A stretch of 64,000 bases of DNA from Actinomycetaceae bacterium (GTDB taxonomy: Bacteria; Actinomycetota; Actinomycetes; Actinomycetales; Actinomycetaceae), in assembly GCA_028724905.1 (NCBI GenBank), contig JAQYTG010000019.1:1-64000 (forward strand), read 5' to 3'. This document shows positions 8,859-17,941 of this stretch, in pieces. A model generated the notes under the pieces. It saw only the letters and a list, made by a program, of their open reading frames with translations. It did not search any database and had not been told where the DNA came from. The position numbers were made by a program, and so were the translations under genes. How positions within the stretch are numbered: position 1 is the first letter of the stretch; each line of letters begins with the position of its first letter.

Positions 8859-9239
8859 TTGAAGTGCAGAACTCCTCGTATACAGATGAGCGCGGCATAT
8901 AGCAGCACGCCAGCATATACCTCTACTTTCACCAGCACACTGTCGATGGTGTCTAGTTCTTGGCGCCCAGCAACGTCGTCACACATCGAATCGGTGCCGG
9001 CCAGACTTCAGCGCTCCACGCCCGAGTATCCAGCGCATCACGCCCGATCATCAGCACTAGCCCAATCACCCAACGTGCGCAACTTTCGTCACGCCCTGTT
9101 GGAGTGCCGTCACGCAGTGCCTGAGCCTTTAGGCCGATGGAATACTGACGATAGGCAGACACAATGGAAGGGAAGTTTCGCTGCTTGTATCTGCTGGATA
9201 TTCAACGGTGAATGTCCGTATAAGCCAAGGAGGATTGCT
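8859..9239 (+). other. Long leader of the flavin oxidoreductase gene
   Basis: About 380 bp lie between the operators and the oxidoreductase start. The frame of the next gene is open throughout but has no ribosome site before 9240, and its codon content is unlike a conserved domain. One GCCGTCAC lies near 9112. If the only promoter is at the operators, the mRNA has an unusually long 5' leader; a nearer promoter was not found. Confidence 0.4.
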
Positions 9240-11555
9240 ATGGATGGCAATGTGTATACCGTAAATCAGCCTGACCGGCCACCCCAACCGCTTCAGTCAA
9301 ATCTATCCAGTCGAACCACTCATACCAACCAGAAGGCCCAACCCAACCAAAACAGCCAGCCTAGCCAAACCAACCAAACTAGCGGGCCAGACCGCCTCCC
9401 CTCACCCAACCAGAACAGCGAGCCACACCGACCCTCCACACTCGCCTCACTCAGCCGACCCAGCCAACTCAACCAACCCGATACACCCGACTCACCCAAG
9501 CATCTAGACCCACAGATTGCACCGCTTTTTACACCTTGGAAGATCGGCTCGTGCGAGATCAAAAATCGCATCGTGATGCCCTCGATGGGCGGCACAAATC
9601 TCTTCGGGTGGATGGAAATCAACCACTTTGACCGTGCCGGAGCTGAATTTATTCAAACGGTGGCCGAAAACCATGTGGGGCTGGTATTGCCTGGCTGCCA
9701 GCCGGTACTCAACCCGATGTTTGGGCAGTGGCTGGATAGCAATAAAAAAATGTATCGAGATCTGGCGCGTTGGCTGCCCGATTTTCACGCCACCGGCGCT
9801 AAGCTCTTCGTGCAGCTCACGGCAGGATTTGGGCGCTCGTTTACGATCTCGTCGATGATGGAAAAGCTCTATACGAATCCGGCGCTGCGCAAACTTTCAA
9901 AGCCGGTGATGGATCTGGATCGCATCACTGCCTCGGCCAGCCCGTCGCCGAATAGGTGGAGTGATAAGGTGCCATCCAGGGAACTTACCCGCGATGAAAT
10001 TGCCGACATGATCCAGCATTTTGCGGCTTCGGCGCGGCTGCTTGCAGATGCCGGAGTGGATGGGGTGGAGGTGCACGCCGTCCATGAGGGATACGTGCTC
10101 GATCAGTTCACGTTGCCATACGTCAATAAACGCACCGACAGCTACGGCGGAAGTTTCGAGAATCGCTACCGCTTCGCCGTGGAAATTGTGCAGGCGATCA
10201 AGCGTGCGTGCGGCGACGATTTTCCGGTCTCGCTGCGCTATTCTGCGATTTCCAAAACCAAGGGATTCCGCCAAGGAGCTCTTCCTGGAGAAGACTACAC
10301 AGAAGTGGGACGAGATGCACAGGAGGCACTCAAGGCAGCTCGCTACTTGCAAGACGCTGGCTACGATATGCTCAACTGCGACAACGGCACGTACGACGCC
10401 TGGTATTGGGCGCATCCGCCAATCTATATGCCGCAAAACTGCAATCTACCGGACGTGGCAGCGCTGAAATCGGCTGTGGATATTCCGCTCGTGGTGGCTG
10501 GGCGGATGGATCCGCGCGTGGGAGCGCAGGCCGTGGCGGATGGGCGGATCGACGCCGTGGGTTTTGCTCGCCCGTTCTTGGCCGATCCCCAGTGGGTCAC
10601 AAAACTAATATCGGGGCGCGAAGCGCAGATTCGCCCATGTATCCAGTGCCACAGCGGATGTTTCAATATGTCTCACTACGAGGGGGTGCCCAACGCGCAA
10701 AAGCTCTCAGATAGTTTGCACCTCTCGCGCTGTGCCGTCAATGCTGAGACGATGCAGACGAATAAGCACTACATCAAACGCACGGCGCGCCCCAAAGAGG
10801 TGGCGATCGTCGGTGGCGGCATCGGCGGCATGGAGTGCGCCCGAGTGCTGGCCTTGCGTGGGCATCAGCCAGTGATCTATGAAAAGACCGGAGCGCTCGG
10901 GGGCGTGGCGATTCAGGGAAGTTCGGAAGACTACAAACACAGTATGCGTGATTTCTTGGATTGGATGCGAGGAGAAATGGCGCGCTTGAATGTGCCGGTG
11001 CATCTGAATACCACTATCAGTGCAGATCACGATTTTGGTGACGCCGAGGTGGTAATCGCCACCGGTGCAGTACCAGTGGAGCTCACCTCACTTCCAGGCC
11101 ATGAGCGGGCGATCAGTGCGTTGGATTTCCTCGACGGGAAGCCGGTGGGGCAGCGGGTGGTGGTGATTGGCGGCGGACTCACCGGCTGCGAAATTGCCTA
11201 TGAGCTTGCTTTGCGCGGCAGTGAGCCGATCATCGTGGAGATGCAAAACGATCTCATCAAAGAGCCGGGAGTATGCTTGGCAAACTCCTCTTATCTGCGC
11301 GAGTATTTCGCCCTGCACCGCGTGCCGGTGTACCTCAATTCGCGCGTGACGGCAATAGCTGAGGATGCGGTGACGTACCTGAACGAAACGGGCGCGCAAG
11401 CCGATATTCCTTGTGATTCGGTGATTATCTCAGCGGGATATCGGCCTGCTCCGCTGCGCAAACGCCCGCATGAGCACCTCTTGGGAGACTGCGAGAAAGT
11501 GGGTAATTTCCGCACGGTGATATGGAGTGCCTACGAGCTGGCCATGCGAATCTAA
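9240..11555 (+). CDS. FMN/4Fe-4S/FAD oxidoreductase, 2,4-dienoyl-CoA reductase (BaiH/FadH) type
   Basis: A 771-residue enzyme. After an N-terminal Asn/Gln/Pro/Ser/Thr-rich stretch of about 95 residues comes an old-yellow-enzyme TIM barrel that binds FMN (from IAPLFTPWKIGS, about residues 97-460), then a cysteine cluster for a 4Fe-4S centre (CIQCHSGC and a later SRCAVN), then FAD and NAD(P)H domains (VAIVGGGIGGMECARVLA and VVVIGGGLTGCEIAYELA). This is the layout of dienoyl-CoA reductase, trimethylamine dehydrogenase and bile-acid enoate reductases, which hydrogenate activated C=C bonds; the substrate is unknown. The start at 9240 has a perfect AAGGAGG site. The extension is not a family feature. 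Divergent placement from the CstR operators suggests control by sulfur stress. Confidence 0.88.
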   Translation: MDGNVYTVNQPDRPPQPLQSNLSSRTTHTNQKAQPNQNSQPSQTNQTSGPDRLPSPNQNSEPHRPSTLASLSRPSQLNQPDTPDSPKHLDPQIAPLFTPWKIGSCEIKNRIVMPSMGGTNLFGWMEINHFDRAGAEFIQTVAENHVGLVLPGCQPVLNPMFGQWLDSNKKMYRDLARWLPDFHATGAKLFVQLTAGFGRSFTISSMMEKLYTNPALRKLSKPVMDLDRITASASPSPNRWSDKVPSRELTRDEIADMIQHFAASARLLADAGVDGVEVHAVHEGYVLDQFTLPYVNKRTDSYGGSFENRYRFAVEIVQAIKRACGDDFPVSLRYSAISKTKGFRQGALPGEDYTEVGRDAQEALKAARYLQDAGYDMLNCDNGTYDAWYWAHPPIYMPQNCNLPDVAALKSAVDIPLVVAGRMDPRVGAQAVADGRIDAVGFARPFLADPQWVTKLISGREAQIRPCIQCHSGCFNMSHYEGVPNAQKLSDSLHLSRCAVNAETMQTNKHYIKRTARPKEVAIVGGGIGGMECARVLALRGHQPVIYEKTGALGGVAIQGSSEDYKHSMRDFLDWMRGEMARLNVPVHLNTTISADHDFGDAEVVIATGAVPVELTSLPGHERAISALDFLDGKPVGQRVVVIGGGLTGCEIAYELALRGSEPIIVEMQNDLIKEPGVCLANSSYLREYFALHRVPVYLNSRVTAIAEDAVTYLNETGAQADIPCDSVIISAGYRPAPLRKRPHEHLLGDCEKVGNFRTVIWSAYELAMRI

Positions 11556-11562
11556 ATGCGCT

Positions 11563-11598
11563 GTTGCGGGAGCGATCGCTAGTGACCGTTCCCGCAAC
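11563..11598 (+). terminator. Hairpin after the oxidoreductase gene
   Basis: Perfect 9-bp arms GTTGCGGGA (11563-11571) and TCCCGCAAC (11590-11598) with an 18-base loop, starting seven bases after the stop codon. There is no T-run, so termination efficiency is uncertain. Confidence 0.5.
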
Positions 11599-11652
11599 GT
11601 TGCTCGCACACTGGTATATAGGTGCGGGCGGAGCACGGCGTTGCTCTCGCCG

Positions 11653-11820
11653 TCACGGCTGCGCGCCACGTCCAACGAGCACCATTTGGGTGGTTGCGCC
11701 CCCAAGGCCAGAGGTGAACTCGTAGCGCTTGTCGAATTTCGGATTCGTCCACAGATCTGGCCAGTCTGCGGGGCGGTCGGCGGCTGTGGGAAGTGCGGCA
11801 GTATTGCATACCAATTCATC
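11653..11820 (-). pseudogene. Relic of an iron(III) ABC transporter substrate-binding protein
   Basis: About 50 codons on the minus strand translate to a stretch matching the middle of FbpA-type periplasmic-binding lipoproteins: LVCNTAALP, then DWPDLWTNPKF and LGGATTQMVL, which in intact proteins lie between the two lobes. The similarity starts abruptly near 11820 and stops near 11670; neither the N-terminal lobe and lipobox nor the C-terminal lobe is present in any frame nearby. It is therefore a fragment left by deletion. No permease or ATPase partner is near. Identification rests on motif recognition. Confidence 0.7.
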
Positions 11821-12379
11821 AGTGTGTGACGGCAGGCGGCGATGCCCAGGAGGCGCCAAGAACCTGCGTAACGGCCGAGAAAGCCATGCTGCGTCACAAC
11901 TCTTGCGACGCCAACTGCAAACCCTACAGCACAAGATTAACAGAGCGCGGAGCTGGCTAGCTGTGATTTCTTCTCACTCAGCCGCCAGTCTCGCTTCGCT
12001 CACGCTGGGTGCTTTGCTCATCTGGCAGTTCGCTCAGCTGGCTCTCATAGCAACTGGCGGTTTCGCTGTTGCTGATCAGTAATGGCGGATCAGTAAGTGG
12101 CACCCGATAATAAGGTATGGCAACTGGCCAGGGAAAGTGCAGCGGGAACAATCTTCGCTGGGGGAGCGTTGAGAGGGCAGTGCGCATACTATGCGCATGG
12201 TGAGGGTCGCGCATAGTGAGACGCGATAAATGAATGCGGTACGCGAAAGGTACACACATAATGCAGTGTGCAAATAGTACAATCTGCAAATAATGCAGAA
12301 TTGCACATAGCGAATGAAATGGCACGGTCGCTAAAGTGTCGCGGCGAATTGGATTGATTGGATTGACGAGGAGTATCTC
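11821..12379. other. Intergenic remainder after the relic
   Basis: About 560 bp without a supported gene. It contains one GTGACGGC near 11827, palindromic ATGCGCAT-like words at 12183-12200, and a short repeat of TGCAAATARTNCA at 12265-12300. The 70 bases before 12380 carry the ribosome site GAGGAG of the next gene. Confidence 0.4.
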
Positions 12380-13168
12380 ATGGCTACAACGGTTTCAACG
12401 GTTTCAGAAAAGGCGCATCAGCTTGCACGTCTGCACGAATCAGGCGAGCTGATCGTGATGCCTACAGTGTGGGACGTGTGGAGTGCACAGCTGGCAGTGG
12501 GCTTGGGTTTCAAAGCGCTCACGATCGGTTCACATCCGGTGGCCAACTCCTTAGGCGAGCCAGATGGTGAGCATCAGAATCCAGATCACTATTTTGCTAT
12601 TGCGCAGGCTATAGCAGCCGGCGTGGATGTGCCCGTCAGCTTGGACGTGGAATCTGGCCTTGGTTTGGAGCCTAGTGATTTGGTTGTAAAAGTGCTCGAA
12701 GCTGGGGTGGCTGGTGTGAATATCGAGGATGTGGTGCACTCTGAGAATGATCGCGTGCGCACTCTCGACGAGCAGGCAGACTATATTGCTGCGGTGCGTA
12801 AAGCGGCCGATGAAGCTGGCGTGGAATTAGTGATCAATGGCCGTACGGATGCGATGATTTGGGGTGCGGAGGGAGCCAATAAGGTAGACGAGCCGCTGGC
12901 AGAGGCGGTAGCTCGCTCGCTCGCTATGCAGAAAGCGGGTGCGCGTTCGGTGTATCCGGTAGCCTTGAGTACGCCCGAACAGGTGCGGGCGCTCACGGAA
13001 GCGCTCGATGTGCCAGTGAACGTGACGGCAAACCCCGTGGATGGCCATCCAGCAGGAGCCACGCTGGAGGAACTCAAGGAGCTTGGCGTGCGGCGCGTGA
13101 CGTATGGCCCGCAGTGGCAGATGGCGCTGGAGAAGCCGGCTAAGGAGATGCTCGCAGCCTGGCTGTGA
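12380..13168 (+). CDS. Isocitrate lyase/PEP mutase-family enzyme
   Basis: A 262-residue TIM-barrel protein of the isocitrate lyase/phosphoenolpyruvate mutase superfamily, whose members form or break C-C or C-P bonds in 2-oxo acids. Family marks are the early substrate loop (VWDVWSAQLAVGLGFKALTIGS), VPVSLDVESGLG with a metal-binding acid, VAGVNIEDVVHS, and ELVINGRTDAMIW. It lacks the KKCGH loop of true isocitrate and methylisocitrate lyases, so it belongs to the oxaloacetate-decarboxylase-like or PEP-mutase-like branch of unknown substrate. GAGGAG precedes the ATG. It is monocistronic and is followed by tRNA-Ser. Confidence 0.85.
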   Translation: MATTVSTVSEKAHQLARLHESGELIVMPTVWDVWSAQLAVGLGFKALTIGSHPVANSLGEPDGEHQNPDHYFAIAQAIAAGVDVPVSLDVESGLGLEPSDLVVKVLEAGVAGVNIEDVVHSENDRVRTLDEQADYIAAVRKAADEAGVELVINGRTDAMIWGAEGANKVDEPLAEAVARSLAMQKAGARSVYPVALSTPEQVRALTEALDVPVNVTANPVDGHPAGATLEELKELGVRRVTYGPQWQMALEKPAKEMLAAWL

Positions 13169-13253
13169 GGTTTCGGCTGCCTGAGGGCAGTGGTAGTGAT
13201 GGCTCGGCTGGAGCATTTGCCGATCTGTGCGCAGATTCGCTACGATTGCTCAC

Positions 13254-13341
13254 GGTGACGTGTCCGAGCGGCCGAAGGTGCAGCACTCGAAATGCTGTGT
13301 ACGGTAACCCCGTACCGAGGGTTCAAATCCCTCCGTCACCG
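13254..13341 (+). tRNA. tRNA-Ser (CGA)
   Basis: A class II tRNA with acceptor arms GGTGACG/CGTCACC, a CAGCA/TGCTG anticodon stem around loop CTCGAAA (anticodon CGA), a long variable arm and the T-loop GTTCAAATC. An encoded CCA follows at 13342-13344. Confidence 0.95.
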
Positions 13342-13349
13342 CCACACAA

Positions 13350-13389
13350 AACGCTGGTATAGCAACGAAAAGTGCTAGCCAGCGTTTTT
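13350..13389 (+). terminator. Rho-independent terminator of tRNA-Ser
   Basis: Stem AACGCTGG (13350-13357) and CCAGCGTT (13379-13386) followed by a T-run. It lies directly after the tRNA and faces the convergent gene that ends at 13417. Confidence 0.85.
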
Positions 13390-13416
13390 GGTTACACAGC
13401 CGTGATGCACAATCTA

Positions 13417-14334
13417 CTAGCCTTGGTGCGCTTCTCCTGCCAGCTCAGCGAGCTCATGAATTAATGCGATCCGCTCGAGTGGCTCACCCTCAGTAATAGA
13501 TATCTTGCCGCCGATGTACTCTGGCTCCGCAGCGAGCGCGCTGCGGTATGCTCTGCTTGCCCTCTGGCGCGTGAGCACCGAAGCACTCTGATGCTCATGC
13601 AAGCCAATGTGGGCATCCACCCACGGCCCAAAGCCTCCCGCAGCCTCACTTTGCGCACCCGAGACGATCATCCCACCGAGCAACCCAGCAGCCGCCGCCT
13701 TGTCAATATGTTCCTGAGCCAGCTCCGGCCCGCGCCCCTCAATGGCACTGCGCCCCCAATTGAGTGAAACTTTCACGTGTGCAGCACCGAGTTCTCTGAT
13801 GACGGCGAGCTCATCTGCGAGCTGCAAAAACCCTTTCTCCACGCTGTGAGTATCACTCCAGGCGTCGCAGTGCTCCACCACGATGCCGGCTCCGTCTATC
13901 TCCCACGCCGATATCTCGTCTAAGGAACGGGCAAAAGCTGCCGTATCTCCTAGCGCTTGCGGTGCTGCGTGCAACGCCAGATGGGTGAAGAATCGCCAAC
14001 CTGTGAGGTCATTTACTCGTTGCATAGTATTTGCTGCTTCGCGTAAAAAATCTATCGCAGCGCGCCGGCCATCTTCGTCGGGCGAAGCAATCCCCCACGT
14101 ACGGTCATTTATATGTGCCATGACTCCTGGAATCGGGGTGAGCACGTTGAGCGAAAACCTAGGAGCCATCTGGGCTGCAAACCAGACCGGATCTTCACGC
14201 AATCCGTGCGCCATGTAGGGTACTTCGAGTCCATTCACCCAAGGCTGAGCCCTGAGGGCTTCATAAAACTTTTCTTGCCCAGATAGTTCTCCTGCAGTGG
14301 CGGCGTATGCCCCTACGATAAACGGTATGCTCAT
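13417..14334 (-). CDS. DUF4862-like TIM-barrel protein
   Basis: A 305-residue cytoplasmic protein. It resembles the DUF4862 family, which has a xylose-isomerase/AP-endonuclease-like barrel: it starts IPFIVGAYAA, has VNGLEVPYM after the first strand, FTHLALHAAPQ mid-protein, then IVVEHCDAW and HVKVSLNWGRSAIEGR with the Glu, Asp and His residues that bind metal in related sugar isomerases. The substrate is unknown. Two ATGs occur in a row; AAAGGAG fits the second (14334) better. No operon partner is present. The family call comes from memory of the pattern. Confidence 0.65.
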   Translation of the reverse strand: MSIPFIVGAYAATAGELSGQEKFYEALRAQPWVNGLEVPYMAHGLREDPVWFAAQMAPRFSLNVLTPIPGVMAHINDRTWGIASPDEDGRRAAIDFLREAANTMQRVNDLTGWRFFTHLALHAAPQALGDTAAFARSLDEISAWEIDGAGIVVEHCDAWSDTHSVEKGFLQLADELAVIRELGAAHVKVSLNWGRSAIEGRGPELAQEHIDKAAAAGLLGGMIVSGAQSEAAGGFGPWVDAHIGLHEHQSASVLTRQRASRAYRSALAAEPEYIGGKISITEGEPLERIALIHELAELAGEAHQG

Positions 14335-14450
14335 CATGCTCCTTTGCTTACGCTATTGCCATTTTAGGCATAAGCGTCTGCAAAACATCTGCTTGCCCGA
14401 GAAATCTGTGCCGTTGTACTCACCTCGCACACACTCGTTAGAATGGCCAC

Positions 14451-15542
14451 GTGGAACAACTAGGAGTATCAGCTATTCACCCTACGGCTCCGCAGTTTCT
14501 CCCAGCCGTGTTGCTCTCCCATGAGGAAATCGACCTAGAACGCGGGATTGGACGGCTCAATTCGCTATGGAAAGTGGGAGCTGAGCCAGTGTGGGATCAG
14601 GCCTCCGACGGCTCTGAGTTGCTGCATTTTTCAGTTGCTGGAGCACAAGTGATGCTCACTCAGCTTTCAGGTAGTTTCACGCCACGGCGCGGAGCGCTTC
14701 CGCCGCACTCGTATTACACCGCGATCACGCTTTTTCTCCCAGATTCTGGTGACGATGGCGTCACGCATAACTCTGGTGATCCTAGCGCTCGTGCTTCTGC
14801 ATCTTCTAGTGCTGGCGCTGATGCCGCCGCGCCAGCAGCTCAAGAAAACGCGCACGCCGTAGCGCGCCGGCGGCAGATGGTGACGGCACACATCCTGCTT
14901 ACTCAGCTTGCTGATGCGCTAGGGCGTGCCCCAGGGGTGATTGGTCTCTTCCGTGAAGAACTGGGGGTGGTGCAGCCGCCACAGATGTTTGACCAGCTCG
15001 CCCCGTTGCTTACCCAAGGGCAAGTGCCCTTGCCGCTGTGGGTGAATATCAGAGTGCAACCGTTAGCTGTTGGCAACGCTCCTACAGCTGGTACTGCAGA
15101 TGGTGCTGACACTGCAGCTCTCGCCCGCGCCGACGGCCTAACCAACGAAAATCCAGACGGGCGAAATCTAGGCGGGCACGAGACGGATGCACGCGAGGCG
15201 CGTGGACGAGCGGCAGATGGACGGACTGTAGGCGGGCACAGCACAGATGGAAAGGGTGCAGGTGGGAGGCATGAATCTGGGAGTGACGCCGCACCTGCAC
15301 TCACACTCGGACGCACTTTTGGCCTACCGCTGTTTGGGCACCTCGATCTGCAGGTGAGCGAAAGTGTGCACTCTCCAGAAGAGGTGTATGCCGAATTAGC
15401 CAATATTGCCAGTTATCTGATCACCGGCGATTCCTACTTGCTCCCCGGGCAAACTCTGGGCAGCAGTGCGGGGGAGCAGATTGCACTCACTCAGACGCTT
15501 TCTGAGATCGACCATACGCCGGTGATTGAGGTGCTTTATTAG
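14451..15542 (+). CDS. Uncharacterised protein with a DUF4261-like C-terminus
   Basis: A 363-residue protein starting at GTG. The first 90 residues form a compact domain (LLSHEEIDLERGIGRLNSLW; VMLTQLSGSFTPR). The last 90 (RTFGLPLFGHLDLQVSES through SYLLPGQTLGSS) resemble DUF4261, a domain of unknown function. Between them are two disordered inserts: an Ala/Ser/Gly stretch at about residues 100-140 and a Gly/Ala/Asp/Arg stretch at about 205-280 made of repeats like GRTVGGHSTDG. No catalytic motif is visible and the neighbours give no hint. Confidence 0.6.
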   Translation: MEQLGVSAIHPTAPQFLPAVLLSHEEIDLERGIGRLNSLWKVGAEPVWDQASDGSELLHFSVAGAQVMLTQLSGSFTPRRGALPPHSYYTAITLFLPDSGDDGVTHNSGDPSARASASSSAGADAAAPAAQENAHAVARRRQMVTAHILLTQLADALGRAPGVIGLFREELGVVQPPQMFDQLAPLLTQGQVPLPLWVNIRVQPLAVGNAPTAGTADGADTAALARADGLTNENPDGRNLGGHETDAREARGRAADGRTVGGHSTDGKGAGGRHESGSDAAPALTLGRTFGLPLFGHLDLQVSESVHSPEEVYAELANIASYLITGDSYLLPGQTLGSSAGEQIALTQTLSEIDHTPVIEVLY

Positions 15543-15789
15543 CTCTGCTATCTCATCACTTTATTGCTCTGCTATCTCATCACTCGCCAATGTGCAGTGC
15601 ATCCGATCGCAACCCTAGCGGCGTTTTCGAGGCACAGGCTTCAGTAGCTAGCCTAATATCCCTCTCCGATAGCAAAAGGTGGGTAATCAACTTGCGCATA
15701 GAACTGTTGTGCTGATCTGCTAGTCTGAATCAGGTATAGATTTTTCACAGCCTGCGCGAGTTGCATTGGATTGTATTGGAGGAAGCGCA

Positions 15790-16173
15790 ATGATGCCGAA
15801 CGAACAGCAAACTCAAGCGCATAACCACACGGGACAGCCCAGGCTTGAGGCTGGCCAAGATTATGAAATCGTGCACCATCCGCAGGCCGGCCAATGGGAG
15901 GTGAGGCTCGTCGATCCGCAGGCTGTGAATGGCGAGGATCATGTGGGGCAGGTGATCGGTTATGCTGCGTACGATCTGCTCGATGACGCTATAGCGATCA
16001 CAGCTACTGTCGTGAATAGTGCATACCGTGGTCACGGTATTGCTGGTGAGCTTATGAGCCACGCATTAGACGACATTCGCGCCCAGGGGCTAAAAGTGCT
16101 ACCGCTGTGCTCGTATGCCGCTGCCTACATAGATTCCCACCCCGAATATCACGATCTAAAGGCGAACAGCTAA
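15790..16173 (+). CDS. GNAT-like small acetyltransferase (YjdJ type)
   Basis: A 127-residue protein with the short GNAT fold found in YjdJ-type proteins: VGQVIGYAAYDLLDDAIAITATVVNSAYRG ends in the acetyl-CoA loop RGHGIAGEL, followed by GLKVLPLCSYAAAYIDSHPEY. The ATG at 15790 is preceded by GGAGGAAG. The stop abuts the tgt start (TAAATG), so the two genes are almost certainly co-transcribed. The acceptor substrate is unknown. Confidence 0.8.
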   Translation: MMPNEQQTQAHNHTGQPRLEAGQDYEIVHHPQAGQWEVRLVDPQAVNGEDHVGQVIGYAAYDLLDDAIAITATVVNSAYRGHGIAGELMSHALDDIRAQGLKVLPLCSYAAAYIDSHPEYHDLKANS

Positions 16174-17481
16174 ATGACTTTTACAATAAAGACGCATCTC
16201 GCGCCACGCCCTGATAGCTTTCCTGCCGCGGAGGGTGCATCTAGTACGTCGGATATCGAGCAGCAGGGGCGAGCACTCGGCCGCACTGGCGTCATTCACA
16301 CGCCACATGGTGATATTCACACGCCAGCTTTTATCCCAGTGGGTACGAAAGCCACTGTTAAATCCGTGTTGCCAGAATCTGTGGAAGCCCTCGGGGCTCA
16401 AGCTGTGCTCGCAAATGCCTACCACCTCTATTTGCAGCCTGGTTCAGAGATTCTCGATGCCGCTGGTGGGCTCAGTGCTTTTATGAACTGGGATCACCCC
16501 ACATTTACGGATTCTGGCGGTTTCCAAGTGATGAGCCTCGGCTCGGGTATTAAGAAAGTGCTGAGTGAAGAGTTCTCTGGCGTGACGGCAGATGCGATCA
16601 CACCGCCGAAGCGGCACGGCGAGAGTCTCACAAAAGTGGATGACGACGGCGTCTGGTTTCGTTCGCATCTAGACGGCTCGCGTCACCGTTTTTCACCTGA
16701 AATTTCCATGCGTATTCAACACGAGATCGGCGCGGATATTATTTTTGCGTTCGACGAACTCACCACGCTTCTCGATTCGCGTCAGTATCAAGAGGAATCT
16801 TTGGAACGCACACGCCGCTGGGCACAGCGGTGTTTGGCAGCGCACCAACAGCTCACGCGCGAGCGTGCCCACAAGCCGTATCAGATGCTGATGGGCGTGA
16901 TTCAAGGAGCGCAATATGAGGATTTACGCCGAAAAGCTGCCCGCGATTTGAGCTCTATGGACGTTGCAGGGCAGCGTTTTGACGGCTTTGGCATCGGTGG
17001 GGCGCTTGAAAAAGAGAACCTGGGGCAGATTGTGCGCTGGGTGAATGAAGAGCTGCCCGAAGATCGGCCGCGGCATTTGCTGGGCATCTCCGAGCCGGAT
17101 GATCTTTTTGCCGGTGTGGAAAACGGGATCGACACTTTTGACTGTGTGAATCCCTCCCGTGTGGCTCGCAACGCGGCGATTTACACTCCCGATGGCCGTT
17201 TCAACGTGAATCGCAAACAGTTCCGTGCCGATTTTTCGCCGCTGGTAGAGGGCTGTGCCTGCTATACCTGTACGCACTACACAAAGGCATATCTGCATCA
17301 CGCTTTCAAAGCGAAAGAAATGATTGCTGCGACGCTCGCCACTATCCACAATGAGTACTTCACCGTGCATCTCGTCGACCAGATCAGGGAGGCGATTGAT
17401 GCCGGTACTTATTGGGATTTCAAAGTTGCCTACTTGGGGCGTTTTTATGCCAACGGCGGGCGCCTCAGCCTCAGCGCGTGA
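16174..17481 (+). CDS. tgt: tRNA-guanine transglycosylase
   Basis: A 435-residue Tgt, which exchanges guanine at wobble position 34 of GUN-anticodon tRNAs for a queuine precursor. Diagnostic parts are FTDSGGFQVMSLG, with the first catalytic Asp near residue 113, the TPPKRHGESLT loop, FDCVNPSRVARNA with the nucleophilic Asp, and the zinc site CACYTC followed by His about 30 residues later. The length is slightly above the usual 370-400 because of an N-terminal extension and a loop after SLT. It follows the GNAT gene without a gap. None of the queuosine synthesis genes is in the window. Confidence 0.95.
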   Translation: MTFTIKTHLAPRPDSFPAAEGASSTSDIEQQGRALGRTGVIHTPHGDIHTPAFIPVGTKATVKSVLPESVEALGAQAVLANAYHLYLQPGSEILDAAGGLSAFMNWDHPTFTDSGGFQVMSLGSGIKKVLSEEFSGVTADAITPPKRHGESLTKVDDDGVWFRSHLDGSRHRFSPEISMRIQHEIGADIIFAFDELTTLLDSRQYQEESLERTRRWAQRCLAAHQQLTRERAHKPYQMLMGVIQGAQYEDLRRKAARDLSSMDVAGQRFDGFGIGGALEKENLGQIVRWVNEELPEDRPRHLLGISEPDDLFAGVENGIDTFDCVNPSRVARNAAIYTPDGRFNVNRKQFRADFSPLVEGCACYTCTHYTKAYLHHAFKAKEMIAATLATIHNEYFTVHLVDQIREAIDAGTYWDFKVAYLGRFYANGGRLSLSA

Positions 17482-17941
17482 GCCGTGTCTCTGCGGGCTG
17501 TGCTCCTGTGAGCCGCGCCTCTTTCCTAAGTTGTGCCTCTGTAAGCTGCGATCCTGTAAGTTGCGCCTCTCAGAGAGGGCAGCAGCAGTGACGCCAACTC
17601 GCTAAGCCAAGGCAGGTAGAGCCAGTGAGGTAAAAGGCAGGTGGGGCACTGATTGATCGGCGCATTCGGTGCAGCTTGAGATGCTCCAGCAGCAGTGACG
17701 CCAACTCGCCAAGCCAGGGCACTAAGACCAGTTAGGTTGCCAACTAAGGCCAGGCTGCATTGATGGTGTCTGAGCAGCCCCGCTGATATCTTCGCTGCCA
17801 GTTTGCCGTGCGCACATCGTTGATCTGCCGCACGGCAAACTCCGTGATACCTCGGCACCGGCGGCCACCTAATGAGCCAGTTCGCTTATTTTGCGAGCTG
17901 CCCATTAAAGTAGAGGAATCTCATACTAGATAGGTATTCTT
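17482..17941. repeat. Intergenic direct repeat and large inverted repeat
   Basis: A 34-bp direct repeat (start AGCAGCAGTGACGCCAACTC) lies at 17581-17614 and 17688-17721 with two mismatches. Further on, 12-bp perfect arms GTTTGCCGTGCG (17801-17812) and CGCACGGCAAAC (17829-17840) enclose 16 bases. The hairpin lacks a T-run and could be a terminator or operator. The transporter promoter should lie after it. Confidence 0.6.

Noticed and set aside
8859..9239. 127-codon extension of the oxidoreductase frame
   Set aside because: Perfect AAGGAGG precedes 9240, and no initiation signal precedes 8859.
17801..17840. Riboswitch or ncRNA at the 12-bp inverted repeat before the symporter
   Set aside because: The hairpin is clear, but no conserved riboswitch core, second stem or T-run could be seen, so it is listed only as an inverted repeat.
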